Below are positions 20,319 to 32,092 of a stretch of 64,000 nucleotides of DNA, in pieces. Made by a program: the position numbers and the translations under genes. The notes beneath the pieces were generated by a model. It was not told where the DNA came from. It was given only the letters and a program-made list of their open reading frames with translations, and did not search any database. The DNA lies in the NCBI GenBank assembly GCA_029215795.1, contig JARDYH010000004.1, forward strand, positions 220,341,517 through 220,405,516, in the 5' to 3' direction. Each line of letters starts with the position of its first letter. Within the stretch, counting starts at the first letter, position 1. Source of the stretch: Anniella stebbinsi (Eukaryota; Chordata; Lepidosauria; Squamata; Anniellidae).

Positions 20319-21154
20319 CCCATGGGCCCACTGAGGAAGAGGCCTATCATGGATGATGCCTTGCCCATGGGCCCACTGAGGAAGGGGACACCATCATGGG
20401 TGATACTTTGCCCAAGGGTAGGCTGACCATCTGAAAAGGAGGACAGGGCTCATGTAACTTTAACAGTTGTAGAGAAAAGGGAATTTCAGCCAGTGTCTTT
20501 TGTATGCAATTAGTTCCTGGTGAAATTCCCTCTTCATCACAACAGTTAAAGTTGCAGGGGCCCTGCCTTCTTTTGTATATGGTCACTCTAGTATAGTGCC
20601 TGCACCTTTAACTGTTGTGATGAAGAGGGAATTTCACCAGGAACTAATTGCATACAAATGACACTGGCTGAAATTCCCTTTTCTCTACAACTGTTAAAGT
20701 TACATGAGCCCTGTCCTCCTTTTCAGATGGTCAGCCTACCCTTGGGCAAAGTATCACCCATGATGGTGTCCCCTTCCTCAGTGGGCCCATGGGCAAGGCA
20801 TCATCCATGATAGGCCTCTTCCTCAGTGGGCCCATGGGTAGGGTGACCAGATAAAATCCAGGTTAGGACTCATGTAACTTTAACAGTTGTAGAGAAAAGG
20901 GAATTTCAGCCAGTGTCATTTGTATGCAATTAGTTCCTGGTGAAATTCCTTCTTCATCACAACAGTTAAAGAGGCAGGGGCCCTGCCTTCTTTTGCATAT
21001 GGTCACTCTAGTATAGTGCCTGCAACTTTAACTGTTGTGATGAAGAGGGGATTTCACCAGGAACTAACTGCATACAAATGACTCTGGCTGAAATTCCCTT
21101 TTCTCTACAACTGTTAAAGTTACATGAGCCCTGACCTGGATTTTATCTGGTCAC
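20003..21154. repeat. Near-perfect inverted repeat, about 1.15 kb, arms of about 556 bp
   Basis: 20003-20558 is the reverse complement of 20599-21154, with only a couple of mismatches seen by eye (one near 20491, one near 20552). The spacer is about 40 bp. The arms include non-MITE sequence (the CATGGGCCCACTGAGGAAG blocks at 20319-20410 and, inverted, 20753-20838). The palindrome is therefore not just two MITEs meeting. Confidence 0.92.
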
Positions 21155-21238
21155 TAATTGTATACAAATGAAATTCCCTTTTCTCTACAACTGTTAAAGT
21201 TACAGGAGCCCTGTCCTCCTTTTCAGATGGTCAGCCTA
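20419..21238. mobile_element. hAT-type MITE split by an inverted duplication, copy 6
   Basis: The outermost ends TAGGCTGACCATCTG (20419) and CAGATGGTCAGCCTA (to 21238) are flanked by the perfect 8-bp duplication CCCAAGGG (20411-20418, 21239-21246). So one MITE inserted here, and its interior later received the inverted copy of upstream sequence. The right-hand resumption is at about 21155, where TAATTGTATACAAATGAAAT rejoins MITE sequence with a 10-bp internal loss. Confidence 0.85.
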
Positions 21239-21246
21239 CCCAAGGG

Positions 21247-21481
21247 CCCTCCAAAACCTCCAATATCCAGGGAGTCTTCTGAGGGTGTTCTTTGCTGATG
21301 GTCCTGGCGTCTCTGCCCACCGTGGTAGGACTAGATTGCAAGCATAGCACTTATAATAGTTCCCAAGCTGCAAGGTGACATGCAGAGTGAAAAGTAGAGA
21401 GAAAAATGGTACACTATGGATAAGTAGCAGGTAGGATGGATTTGCTTTCCAGAAACACCAAAGAATTATCTTTTACTTATG

Positions 21482-21518
<37 letters not shown>

Positions 21519-22165
21519 GAGTGGAAGTAGAAATCAGGCTGTCCTCATCATCCCTCCCCTCCCAACCAGTCATGGACACATATTTTATAGAAGACTTTTG
21601 GATCATTTATAAGAGCTAAAACAGACACATGTACCAGTATGGTCAAAGTGCTCCACCTGCTGGAAAGTCGCTTTTCCCACAATGAATAAGAAAACATGAC
21701 TGTTTTTGTACCGTGCTTGCGATGGTGAAGACTCCAACACTAACTGGACTGGTGTGATGACACAGAATATGCATCAACATTATAATTGTCCAGAGAATAC
21801 AATTATGTGTTTTTGCAGCCCAGCTGGTCAGTATAGATTAAAAACACATCCTGGGTCCACTGTAGAGAAATAGCAGCGGTAGCATTAAGACTGGGAGACA
21901 AAGACTGAATTTTACATGTTGTTTTGAGCTAACCAAGCAATTCCTCAGCAGAAGGCTTCCAGATTATTATTTATTAAGCACCTTTAACAAACTCGATAAT
22001 AGATAAAAACAAAACCCTGTTTGTGTTTTGAGAGGTTTCTGAAAAACCCTGAAATATTGGTTGTTGCTTCAATTCTCACTTATACCAAGCATGTGTTTAG
22101 GACTGCTATGTCCATCTGTTATATTCTTTCTATGGTTCTGTGGTGTTTTGGAAAAGTCAACAAAA
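21247..22165. other. Intergenic with (CTAT)n at 21483-21519
   Basis: A tetranucleotide microsatellite of about nine CTAT units lies near the middle. The rest is unrecognised non-coding sequence. Confidence 0.5.
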
Positions 22166-22169
22166 CTGT

Positions 22170-22300
22170 CAAAAGTTATTATAAGAACGTAAGAAATGCT
22201 GTGGTGGATCAGAGCAAGGGCCTATCTATTCCAGCATTCAGTTCACACAGTGGACATATCATATGGGCCATCAGGACTAGTAGCCATTGATTATCTGGCA
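22170..22300 (-). repeat. CR1 3' fragment
   Basis: AAGAACGTAAGAAATGCTG..GGATCAGAGCAAGGG..CATCAGGACTAGTAGCCATT, a diverged CR1 terminus. Confidence 0.55.
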
Positions 22301-22312
22301 AAACAGTCTATG

Positions 22313-22500
22313 GCCTCATTCAGACAACACCGTTAACCATGCTGTTAACCCTTTTGTGGTTAGTGTGGTTAGGGCAGCATGGTTAATGGTGTTGACTGAC
22401 AAGCACACCTCTTAACCACATTGTGGTCAGCCTCACTAACCACGTTGTGAAACATGGTTACCGGCACTAACCATGGCTAAAAGTGTCGTCTGACACGTGT
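22313..22500. mobile_element. Element with CATTCAGACAACAC..GTGTCGTCTGA ends
   Basis: The core consists of repeated GTTAACCATG, GTGGTTAG and inverse words, so the whole unit folds on itself. Ends resemble those of the GACGACACG group, but the core is unrelated. Confidence 0.6.
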
Positions 22501-23021
22501 CTGTAGTTAAGGGACCATGGTTAAGGGATTATGACATAGAGCTTACAGTACAGGACAGCCTCTCTAGCTGGCGGGGCCGCTCTATTGCTGCTTGGGTCTG
22601 CCGCTTGACTGAAATGCTCATTGCGGCTGCCATTTTGTCCTTTCGTGTTAGTTTTTTGAAGCAATTTTTGCTCTTCATAGCGGAGCATGCTTGCTGTATA
22701 ACTTTTTAAATCCCCGCTTGCAATTTATCCATACAAATTTACCCATTTCTCCTACCTCGTTGAAGAGCCATTACACCCCTCAGTTTCCAAGCACTGTGGG
22801 GTTTCCCAGGAGGCTGCACTCCCTCCCCTGCCCTGAAGAGTGTTGTGCTCAAATACGCTGGTATTTGGGGTATTTTGGGCCTGGCACTTTTGCCTCCGGC
22901 TCCACTTATTTTCCCTTTGGCTTCACTTCCTTTGGTCTTCTGTGCCATCCACTGTGGCCCCCGAGAGCTTCTCTGAAATGGAATCTGGCCCTTGGGTGTA
23001 AGGAGCATCTGAACCTCTGGC

Positions 23022-23226
23022 TTCATCACAACAGTTAAAGCTGCAGGAGCTATACTAAAGAGACCAGATACAAAAGAGGGCAGGGCTCCTGCAGATTTAA
23101 CTGTTGTGATGAAGAGGGGATTTCACCAGGTGCTGCATGAATACAAATGACACCTGCTGAAATTCTCTTTTCTATACAACTGCTAAAGACGCAGGAGCCC
23201 TGCCCTCCTTTCCATAGGGTCACCCT
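23022..23226. mobile_element. hAT-type MITE, 5'-truncated copy 7
   Basis: CTTCATCACAACAGTTAAAG through CCATAGGGTCACCCTGA. It lacks the left terminus; the right one is intact. Confidence 0.7.
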
Positions 23227-24640
23227 GATTATGCAACACAGCAGAACTATCAGTGGTTTTACTTTTAATATTTTGTTTTGTTTTGTAGCCGTTCCTATCT
23301 TTTGGTAAGCATTCTTTATTTTAGCTCATCCATTGCTTTTGTCTTTAAAATAATAAAGAAAAGTTATAAATAAAAAAAGGTATCCAGCTGACCTCTTACA
23401 GGTTAAGACTTAATTTTATTATTATTTATATCATTCTTATAGCGTTTTACAGTATTTGAAGTACCCAGTGCTCAGTAACGTCCCCTGAAAGTAAAACTGT
23501 GTTCCACTGATTTTTACCTAGCGCAGATGACATCAAAGTAGAAAATGAAAAAGAAACAGACTTTCAAGCCAATTGAAGGAAGATCATTTTTGTTGTGAAT
23601 AGACAAACAACCTGTAGAACCTTGAAAGAAAGGTGACAGACACCTGCATTTTGCCACCCTAGCTTAGTCCAGACAGCCCCCCAGCTCAGCCTGGTGTCCC
23701 CTTCACTTTGGCACCTAGAGGACTGGCCGGCTCGCCCACCCATAAGTCCAGCCATGTGTATGATGTTTCTTCTTGATGAGAATGATTGGCTGGAACCCTG
23801 AACTCCTATTAGGCGGGAGGATATACTGCAACATTTTGTTGCAGGTGCCACTTGTAGGGCCGTATTTTGCAACACTGCTTTAAAGCCTTCCAAGAAACGG
23901 GAGCCTGGCCTGAAAATACAGATACAGCTCTCTTTCAACACATGGATCAATAAATTATCAGCAGCAAACAATGTAAGTTTAATGCATAAAGCACTTTAAA
24001 AAAAAAAAAAAGTCAGCCAGGTGAGCTATAACTTTCAATGAGCCAGAATTTGTCGTCCCACAAAAGGGCTTTCTTCAGCACTTTTGGAGGCGCCGGTCAA
24101 AGCCAATCATTCCTCTTTTGTCTTTAATACAATTCTTTCCCCACATTACTATCAGCCATTAATTAATCTGTGAAGTTTCCCTTACTCAGTATTTTAAACT
24201 TAATTATTTTGGCACAGGAATCTTCAGAGAAAAGTGGTTCGTTACTGAGATCTGCCTGCTGTGACTAAACCCATCAAAAGTTGAGTGCAAACTAAAAAAA
24301 GAGGGAAAAGAACACCACACCATCCGACAAATATGTGTGCCGCAGGAACTCTAGCAGGGAATCTTTTGAAAGTTCTTTATTAATTTCTCTCTGACAACTG
24401 CAGGTAAATGATGTAGGTTGCAAGCTGAAAGTCCTGATATGAGGGGGGGGGCTTCTTGGAACACACAAATAGTGTCAGTTCCATGCATTATGGCCGGAGA
24501 AAGGTGGACAAGTTGCTGAGAAGGCTCACTCCATGCGGCTGTTGGTTCTCTTCCTTTGGCTTCAATCTGCACAGCTGCCCAAATGGAGAGAAGTCAAGCA
24601 GAGACTGCTGCTCCTCTGCAGGTCACTTCTGAACCTTGGA
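23227..24640. other. Intergenic, partly unique
   Basis: No coding exon is supported. 24005-24330 is non-repetitive, AT-rich and homeobox-like in word content (TTAATTAATC, TTAATTA), a candidate conserved non-coding element. Confidence 0.35.
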
Positions 24641-24725
24641 CAGCTCCTTTAGAGTTCTGATGGAAATCCGGAGCGGATTCCCAACCCCACTGGCATTGGA
24701 GCCCCCAGCCTCCACTGCTAAGTGC
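24637..24725. repeat. Palindromic repeat (AACTCTAAAG type), partial copy 3
   Basis: GGACAGCTCCTTTAGAGTTC..CCCCAGCCTCCACTGCT matches one half of 18745-18920. Confidence 0.5.
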
Positions 24726-24773
24726 CCCCCATTAAGTTGATGGAGACAATTCAGAAGAGTCTAGATGAACTCG

Positions 24774-24965
24774 GGTGGCCATGTGTCCTACTTTGTGGAG
24801 GACAGTCCTCTATTTGAAGGGCTGCTAGAGGATGGTCTTGATTTGAAGGCATCCTCTATTTGAAGGGTTGTCCAGGCCATGTCTGATATAAAGAAAAGGA
24901 ACTTCAAAGAGCAGTGAGGGCCTTAGAAACGCCCATCAACAGCAGCCATGCAGGTCATCTGACCA
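24774..24965 (+). repeat. Old repeat with GGGTGGCCA start, copy 2
   Basis: CGGGTGGCCATGTGTCCTAC..GGACAGTCCTCTATTTGAAG, aligned to 15357 and 32093. Confidence 0.5.
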
Positions 24966-25084
24966 TAGTCTTCCCCAGGACGATGAGATGTCGTCTATTT
25001 CTCTCTCTTTCTCTGCTCTCAGCTGAGCTCAACTCAGCTCTTCTGAAGACACAGCAAGCAAGATGCATTAGTCCGTTCTGACGC

Positions 25085-25275
25085 TGATGATGATGATATT
25101 TTTTGTATCCCACCTTTTTCCCAATACTGGGCCTCCAGGCGGCTTAACAAAATTAAAACGTATACAATTAAAATATATAAATAGAAATATACAAAAGTTA
25201 AAAATATAATTAAACGTGCTTCAAGATTTAATCATTTAAAACATTTAAAATACAAATAACATTTTTTTAAAAAAC
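25085..25275 (-). repeat. L2-like LINE tail
   Basis: TGATGATGATGATATTTTTT..CCCACCTTTTTCCC..CAGGCGGCTTAAC followed by an A-rich region, the inverted 3' end. Confidence 0.5.
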
Positions 25276-26215
25276 CCAGTGCATAAACAGAAGAGAACTC
25301 TTTCTCCTTAATCTCATTATTTTTGGATTTTCTTGCCATTGACCTGCCTCATGCACGGAGTGTTACAGGGGGCTCCAGACAACATCATCTTCCGCTTGTG
25401 ACCATCCTGAATTTTCCCACCTGTCTTTTCTTACCACAAAAAAATCTGTTAAGGAGGGGGGGAAAGACGGAATAGCTGCTAGGAGGCGTCCTCTACCTGG
25501 AACCCCTATGGAGCAGAGCAGATGGTTTAGTCCCTTGGGCTATCCCTTGATAGCTTCATTGAAAAATGGTGCCTATAATGAGAAACCAACTATGAATTTT
25601 AATCTATGCTTTTTGTTCCTGTTACTTTAAATAGCATAACTTCACTCACCCCCAATCACGTGTTTCGTTTGAGTGTAATTACTGTATTCATTCAGTCTAC
25701 ATTAAAAATGTTAAAAGCTAGACTTAAGTTTCAGGCAGGAAATAATTTAAGAAGGGTAAGATCTATTTACATACGCACCTTTAGACCCATTAAAAATAAA
25801 GAGACATTCTACTTCTGCTATGCAAAATTTTCCCGGTTTGACAATTAGCTCAGAACAAGTGCATGCAGTTTTAGCTTCAAAGACGACGCATGACCTTAGC
25901 CGTTGTAATCCAATTCGGTCTTTTTAAAAAGCAGTATTAATAGATTTGAAGTCCCAAATGTAGTGTAGCTTGGACGGGCATAAATTTAGAGACTGCAAAA
26001 CATTTGACAAATGGGGGTGGGTGGGAACCCTGTTCATACTGAGAGAGCAAACTTTTATACTCAGAACTGCAGGGTGAACAACAGGTCAACTCAAGGCCAG
26101 TTCTAATGTAACATCTGGTCTTGCAGGAGGATTTTATTTTCAAAGTGGGAAAAGTTGTGTCAGAACAGGTTGTCCGTGAAATTTTTCTGGGACCCATCTC
26201 AAAAGCGAGGGTGTG
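25276..26215. other. Intergenic, no recognised feature
   Basis: No gene or clear repeat recognised. Confidence 0.35.
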
Positions 26216-26345
26216 CTTTATTTATTTATTTATTACATTTGTATACCGCCCCATAGCCGAAGCTCTCTGGGCGGTTTACATAGGATTAAAAACAATTAAA
26301 AACAATATACAAAAATTAAAACAGCAAAAACATACAACATACACA
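26216..26345 (-). repeat. L2-like LINE 3' end
   Basis: TTATTTATTTATTACATTTG followed by TATACCGCCCCATAGCCGAA and CTCTCTGGGCGG, the inverted L2-like terminal hairpin. Confidence 0.65.
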
Positions 26346-27366
26346 CAATCTGCATTACTAATCAGCACTACTATGGTAGTGGATCCTAAAGCGATACTGT
26401 GTGTAACCTTGGTAGGAACCACAGTGTTTTGTGAATGGGTGCACAGTGGGAACACTCACCACAAGTGTTGGGCAAGCAATGATCATCGGTATGCACAAGG
26501 GGTGTGCCTGGTGTGCCCAGGCACACCCTAATGTCTCAAGCAATAAGCCCTGAATTGAGGGGGCCATTGAGTGGGAGTCCAAAGGGGGATCCAGATGCAT
26601 TGGAAATGCCCCTTCAGCTGCTGTCTGGCTGCTCCACTGCCGCCACCGCCGGGAGCAGGAGGCAGTGCAAGATGGAATCACTCTGCTGGGAGCCTCTCTT
26701 CCCGGAGACATGCTTCAAAGAAACCATGAGAAGGGTCCTTGAAGGCTAATATCGCCTCGCAAGCACCTCCAATGTCACCACAAAGCCCCACCAATGCTGG
26801 GGGTTGAGGAGCGTCTCCTCATCGCCCCCACACCCACAATGGCCCTTCTGTGGTCAGGCAAGCTGAATGAGGAGTAAGGCATCGGTATCTACAGCGTTTA
26901 ATAGATAAATGAATAAAAAGAGTATTCAATAAATGTTTGCCTTTAAAAAATAGATCCCTAGGTCCATACCCTAATGAAATGTGCTGTGCACACCTATGGC
27001 AATGATGTACGTGAAAACAAATAAGAGATCATGACTAACGCAACAAGCCCAATATAAAATGATTAATAAATGTTAGTGGTGTGTATATTTCTTAATTTGC
27101 GTTATTAGAAATGAAATTTGAGATTGAGCGTCTCTACATTAAGGGAAATCGTGTTGTTTACCCAGGACTTTTGTGCTTCCTGATTCTTTGGCGTGATTAT
27201 TACAGGCTGCATTACATGGGAGGAGAGGGATGACAAGGAATTAAATACTTCTGCTCTGTTCAGTTCTATTGAGACAGTGACATCTGTTGGGGGAAGATCT
27301 TGTTTCCCAGCTATTACCACTTTAAAGTGGTTCTTTTTGTCTGGGATTGCCAGAGGACTCCGCAGC
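26346..27366. other. Intergenic, no gene
   Basis: No coding exon is supported. The region 27050-27366 is unique-looking and leads into the element at 27367. Confidence 0.35.
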
Positions 27367-27470
27367 AGAGATGTCCTGGTTGCTGATGTCATGAAATCAA
27401 TCCGAAAACTTCAGTGAGCTGCCAATCGAGAGCATGCAATAAATTGCTCATTTAGAGGAGCCTATTGTCA
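27367..27470 (+). repeat. Old element, paralogue of 5896-6000
   Basis: AGATGTCCTGGTTGCTGATG..ATGAAATCAATCC..GAGCATGCAATAAATTGCTC..TTTAGAGG aligns to 5896-6000 in the same orientation at roughly 70-75 percent by eye. Confidence 0.55.
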
Positions 27471-27749
27471 GGGCGCTTCTGTGGCCATTATCAAGTTTTG
27501 CTCTACGTAACACTGATCATGCATAGGCCCTGCAAATACAGCACATCCATCCATAGTAATGGAATTGGCTTTGTTTGTATTACTGCTAATAATTATCACC
27601 AATGTAGCGTCTCTGTGAATTCAACCGGATTTTAAGAACCATGATAGAAATGTGGTTATGCTGCGTAGGGGATGGTTTCCCTCTGGTGGCAACAGTGTTT
27701 AATACAGCCAAACAAACACACTTGAGTGTATTCCTGGGCTGATAATACA

Positions 27750-27880
27750 GTTTCATTTCATTGATTTAATTTCTGTGCTGGCCAAGAGTCAAAGCTCTCT
27801 GGGTGGTTCACAAAAATTACAACCCAAAATATAACATAATAAAAACATAATATAAATCCAGCACTGGGATTTTTTTTTAA
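27750..27880 (-). repeat. L2-like LINE tail (decayed)
   Basis: CAAAGCTCTCTGGGTGGTTCACAAAAATT followed by an A-rich AAAACATAATATAAA tract. Confidence 0.45.
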
Positions 27881-28217
27881 GCCTCCAGGTAGCATTTATG
27901 GTCAGATACCCTGATCCAACTAGTCAGTGGGGCTTGCTTAAATAGCAGGGTGTATGTTGTGATGCTTCTCTCTGGACCACGTCAAATGACTGTCTTGTAG
28001 CCATGACAAAATGTGTTAGATTGAGGATTGTTATAGTTATTGCTCACTTGACATCTTATAAGCCGATACTGACAAAATCTTGTGAGAAAGCAGCATGCAA
28101 ATAGAATGGCTGCGTGAATAATCCGGAAGCCTCACCTAGCTATATTTAGCTCAGCATCTCCGTGTAACTTACTGCACATAGTTGCTGCAAGGATAACACT
28201 GAAAAGTGGGATAAAAA

Positions 28218-28514
28218 TAGGGTGACCATATGGAAAGGAGGACAGGGCTCCTAGATCTTTAACAGTTGCGTAGAAAAGGGAATTTTAGCAGGTGTCATTT
28301 GTATGCATGCAGCACCCGGTGAAATTCCCTCTTCATCACAACCGTTAAAGCTGCAGGAGCCCTGCCCTCTTGACCAGATACAAAAGAGAGCAGGGCTCCC
28401 GCACCTTTAACTGTTGTGATGAAGAGAGAATTTCACCGGGTGCTGCATGCATACAAATGACACCTGCTAAAATTCCCTTTTCTACGCAACTGTTAAAGAT
28501 CCATTTGGTCACTC
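28218..28514. mobile_element. hAT-type dimeric MITE, copy 8
   Basis: TAGGGTGACCATATGGAAAG..GATCCATTTGGTCACTC. It is a dimer in which the junction reads TCTTGACCAGATACAAAAGA. The right end has lost the CCTTTCCATA part; no target duplication can be read. Confidence 0.75.
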
Positions 28515-29065
28515 TTCTTTACCCCAATTACTACAGCAGTCCCAGAGAAAAGAGAGTAGGGACATGCAGTTGTAGGTATTTCTCGGCTTCCTGCCTTATC
28601 TGGATGGATAACATTCTTTTTTAATATAGTTTTTAAACTTCAAAATATTTCATAGACGGCACCATTCAAAAATGGATATTTTTTTCCATTTCAAGTTATA
28701 ACCTAAGAATAGTTATTCCCTTGTTTTGAAATGCACTGTCTCTATTTCCACTTTTTAATGAGAATCTTTCAAGTACTGAACAACTACTTTCCAAAAGATT
28801 AGCCCTAGCTAGCCAACCTCTTCTAACCTAAACCATTCCTCTACTCTAAGGCATTGGTGTTTTGTTTTGTATTTTGCCTTGAGCCAACTTGAAAGGTAAG
28901 GATGCCAAGAAGCAGGAGGGCATCTTTAATATAGTTTGTTATTGACTTCAAAAAGTAAAGGGGTAGCTTAAAATGACCGGGGGGGGGGGGGGAAGTCAGC
29001 AGTTTATTAAGTGAAAGTCTATGAATTAGGAGCAAACCAATCTGCAGGAACTGGAATGCTAGCAA
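28515..29065. other. Intergenic, with a G run at 28979-28992
   Basis: Unrecognised non-coding sequence. Confidence 0.35.
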
Positions 29066-29067
29066 CA

Positions 29068-29405
29068 TTATTATTATTATTATTCTTTCTTATCCGCCTC
29101 TCCTTCTGGATCGAGGCGGGGAACAACATTAAAAGCAAATGATATAAAATACATAAAACGGATTAAAAGCATATAAAATTAATACATTATTAAAATATCA
29201 ACAAAGTCTTAAAATTCAACTGGGTAGGCCTGCCGGAAGAGATCAGTCTTTATAACTTTCTTAAATTCTGGAAGACTGTTAAGTTGGCGGATCTCTTCCG
29301 GCAGGCCATTCCACAGTCTGGGAGGGGCAGAAGAGAAGATCCTCTGGGTTCCAACAACACCTTGTACTGAGCCCAGTAACAAACACAGATCAAATACACA
29401 GATCA
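29068..29405 (-). mobile_element. L2/CR1-clade LINE 3' end
   Basis: The minus strand encodes TQRIFSSAPPRLWNGLPEEI and [20 protein letters not shown], the post-RT C-terminus found in L2/CR1-clade LINEs. It ends in a TTATTATTA-type tail on the plus strand at 29070. Paralogous to 54664-55200. Confidence 0.75.
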
Positions 29406-29641
29406 AATAGGACTGGAGTTTTATTTTCTGTGTGGCCTCTCACAGCCTCTGACAGTATTTGGGACCCACTGTATTCATTAAGAGGTTGTGGCCAATGATG
29501 TAGTGGAACCAGAGCACGCAGGTTCAAAGCACTAGGGTCTTTGAATTAGGAGGGTGTTGACATCACCTACCACCCCCCTCGGTCTTCCAAATTCCCTCTG
29601 AACTTAGCTGCAATCCTCAAAGTAACTGGGAGGAACAATGT

Positions 29642-30122
29642 GGGATCGGGTTCACAGCCCACCGTGGTTTATTTAAAACGTGGTGGGTTGTAGCCATGGT
29701 TTACAGCCATGGTTTGCCGTGTTGTCTAGCACCTGGTGAAATTCCTCCTTCATCACAACAGTTAAAGCTGCAGGAGCCCTGACCTCTTTACTAGATACAA
29801 AAGAGAGCAGGGCTCGTGCAGCTTTCACTATTGAGATAAAAAGGGAATTTCACCAGGTGCTGCACACATACAAATAACACCTGCAGAAATTCCCTTTTCT
29901 TTAAAGATACAGGAGCCCTGCCCTCCTTTCCATATGGTCACCCTCGTGTTGTCCAAACCCATGTTGTTTCCCCTTCCAACAATCCCTGACGCCCAGGCTC
30001 AGACATGGCAAACCATGTCAACCCCCACCTGAGGATTGAATATTCAAAATGAGCATCGCAACCCACCATGCTTTAAATAAGCCATGGGGGGGGTGCTGTG
30101 GTAATCGTGTGAAGTAGACCTA
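29642..30122. mobile_element. Element with GGTTCACA..GTGTTGTC core, interrupted
   Basis: The core repeats CCATGGTTT and AACCCATG words on both strands; outer parts are GGTTCACAGCCCACC and CGTGTGAAGTAGACC. It is cut by the MITE at 29727-29945. Confidence 0.55.
29727..29945. mobile_element. hAT-type MITE, internally deleted copy 9
   Basis: It has a perfect 8-bp duplication GTGTTGTC (29719-29726, 29946-29953). The left end retains only TAG before jumping to CACCTGGTGAAATTCC, so the copy has a large deletion next to its left terminus. The right end is CATATGGTCACCCTC. Confidence 0.82.
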
Positions 30123-30452
30123 TTCTTGTGCAAGCTATCCATTGTAACACAAATTATTTTGGGGTGGCTTGGCCTTGAATGGGCGATTAAGACCCATTAG
30201 CTTTTCAGAAGTCCTGAAGGAGCTGAAAACTGCTGGAATTGGTTCATTGATATGAATCAGCACAACTGCCTGCATTTTCGGACTCGCCTTGGAAACATGG
30301 CTCTGGCAAATGTCATGATTAGTACCCACACGTTAAAATTTAACCCTATACTTTGTGGTGGCACTTGGCAGCCTGCATTTGTCAGTTGTAGAGCAGTTTG
30401 CATTTCCCTAAGCTATTGCTCTCACATCTCTAGGCTACCCACTTCCATCTTG

Positions 30453-31130
30453 GAATCATAGGAGATTTGCAAGGGGCCTATAAGGCCATTGAGTCCCAAC
30501 ATCCTGCTCAGTGCAGGAATCCACCTTACAGATGGTTGTCCAGCTGTCTCTTGAAGGCCTCTAGTGTGGGAGGGCCCACAACCTCACTAGGTCATTGGTT
30601 CCATTGCCGTACTGCTCTAGCAGTCAGGAAGTTTTTCCTGATGTCCAACCGGAATCTGGCTTCCTGTAACTTGAGCCCATTATTCCGCATCCTGCACTCT
30701 GAGATGATCGGGAAGAGATCCTGGCCCTCCTGTGTGACAACCTTCCAAGTACTTGAAGAGTGCTATCATTTCTCCCCTCAGTCTTCTCTTCTCCAGGCTA
30801 AACATGCTCAGTTCTTTCAGTCTCTCCTCATAGGGCTTTGTTTCCAGACCCCTGATCATCCTCGTTGACCTCCTCTGAACACACTCCATCTTGTCTGCAT
30901 CCTTCTTGAAGTGTGGTGCCCAGAACTGGACACAATACTCAAAATGAGGCCTAACCAGTGCTGAATAGAGGGGAACCAGTACCTCACGCAATTTGGAAGC
31001 TATACTTCTATTAATGCATCCCAAAATAGCATTTGCTCTTTTTTGCAGCCACATCACACTGTTGGCTCATATTCAGCTTGTGATCTACAACAATTCCAAG
31101 ATCCTTCTCGCTTGTAGCGTTGCTGAGCCA
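30453..31130 (-). mobile_element. CR1 LINE 3' end
   Basis: The minus strand encodes [40 protein letters not shown] and [20 protein letters not shown], the CR1 RT C-terminus. It is 5'-truncated and ends near a C run at 31136-31143. Confidence 0.9.
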
Positions 31131-32090
31131 CGGACCCCCCCCCCCATCTTCTCAGTACTTCTGCAGAAGCAAAAGGAAATCCAATGGATTTTGTTTATAT
31201 TACATCCCACACTTGGCAGCAAGCACCTGAGCACTCTGCACTATGGCTTACGAGGAAAAAATACTTCCAACTGTGATCACGTTTTAAAAACAAGTTGTGT
31301 TGCTCTGCTCAGAAAACAGGATGCTGTTCTAATGGCAAAGGCCATTTGATGGAAAGTGTCCAAATGCAAAAACCTGTGCGCAATCTATTAGCCATGTAAC
31401 TTTAGCAGCATTACCCAAATAACATCAGCAGTAATCATTTTCCACATCTGAACTGTTGTCAGTGTAGGGATTTGTTGTCAACGTAGGGATTCATACAATC
31501 TCTCCTCCTTTAACAGAATGTCAAGTTAGCATTTAAAATGCAAACCTTTTCCCAATTTTATATCTCTTGATTCAGTCCAACAGAAAGAAAGACTAGGCAA
31601 AAAGCCAAGGACTACTCATCCGTCACAGCCAGGAGCTATAGCAGAGCGATCATAGTGCAGTCCATTCCGGACGTTGAGAAAATATCAACAAAGGCTCTGA
31701 AGAAACATTGGTTGCTGCTGCTGTTGCACACGAAAGCTGACGTTTGAAAACAGTTAAAATAACCTTGACTAAAATTTCACCCAAGTGTATTGGGCAAATG
31801 AGATCGTGGATTCTGTGGTCATTGTAGGCGTGCAGCCATGCAGTTCAGCAGACGGGATTTGGGAGACCTGCAAGAGGTCTGGGGGAAAACATGGACACGT
31901 GGCAGTGCCAGGCATCATGGACTTTTAACCGGGAGGTCTGCAGGTCAGGCACTGATAGTCCGTTCCCTGGCTGCTGGATGGATGGAAGGAAGGAAGCATA
32001 GGCATTTCAGGCCAAGCGACTGATCTGGCCAGAATCCTCCTCAGCTTTTAAATTAGGTGATCTAAAAGAACCAATCCTGCTCCATTCAAG
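31131..32090. other. Intergenic, no gene recognised
   Basis: No coding exon or clear repeat; no obvious simple repeats. Confidence 0.35.
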
Positions 32091-32092
32091 GG

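Noticed and set aside
22691..23038. 115-residue plus-strand frame
   Set aside because: It has no recognisable domain, and its end lies inside a truncated hAT-type MITE.
30680..31057. 125-residue minus-strand frame as a host gene
   Set aside because: It is the C-terminus of a CR1 reverse transcriptase, repeated in decayed form at several other positions in the window.
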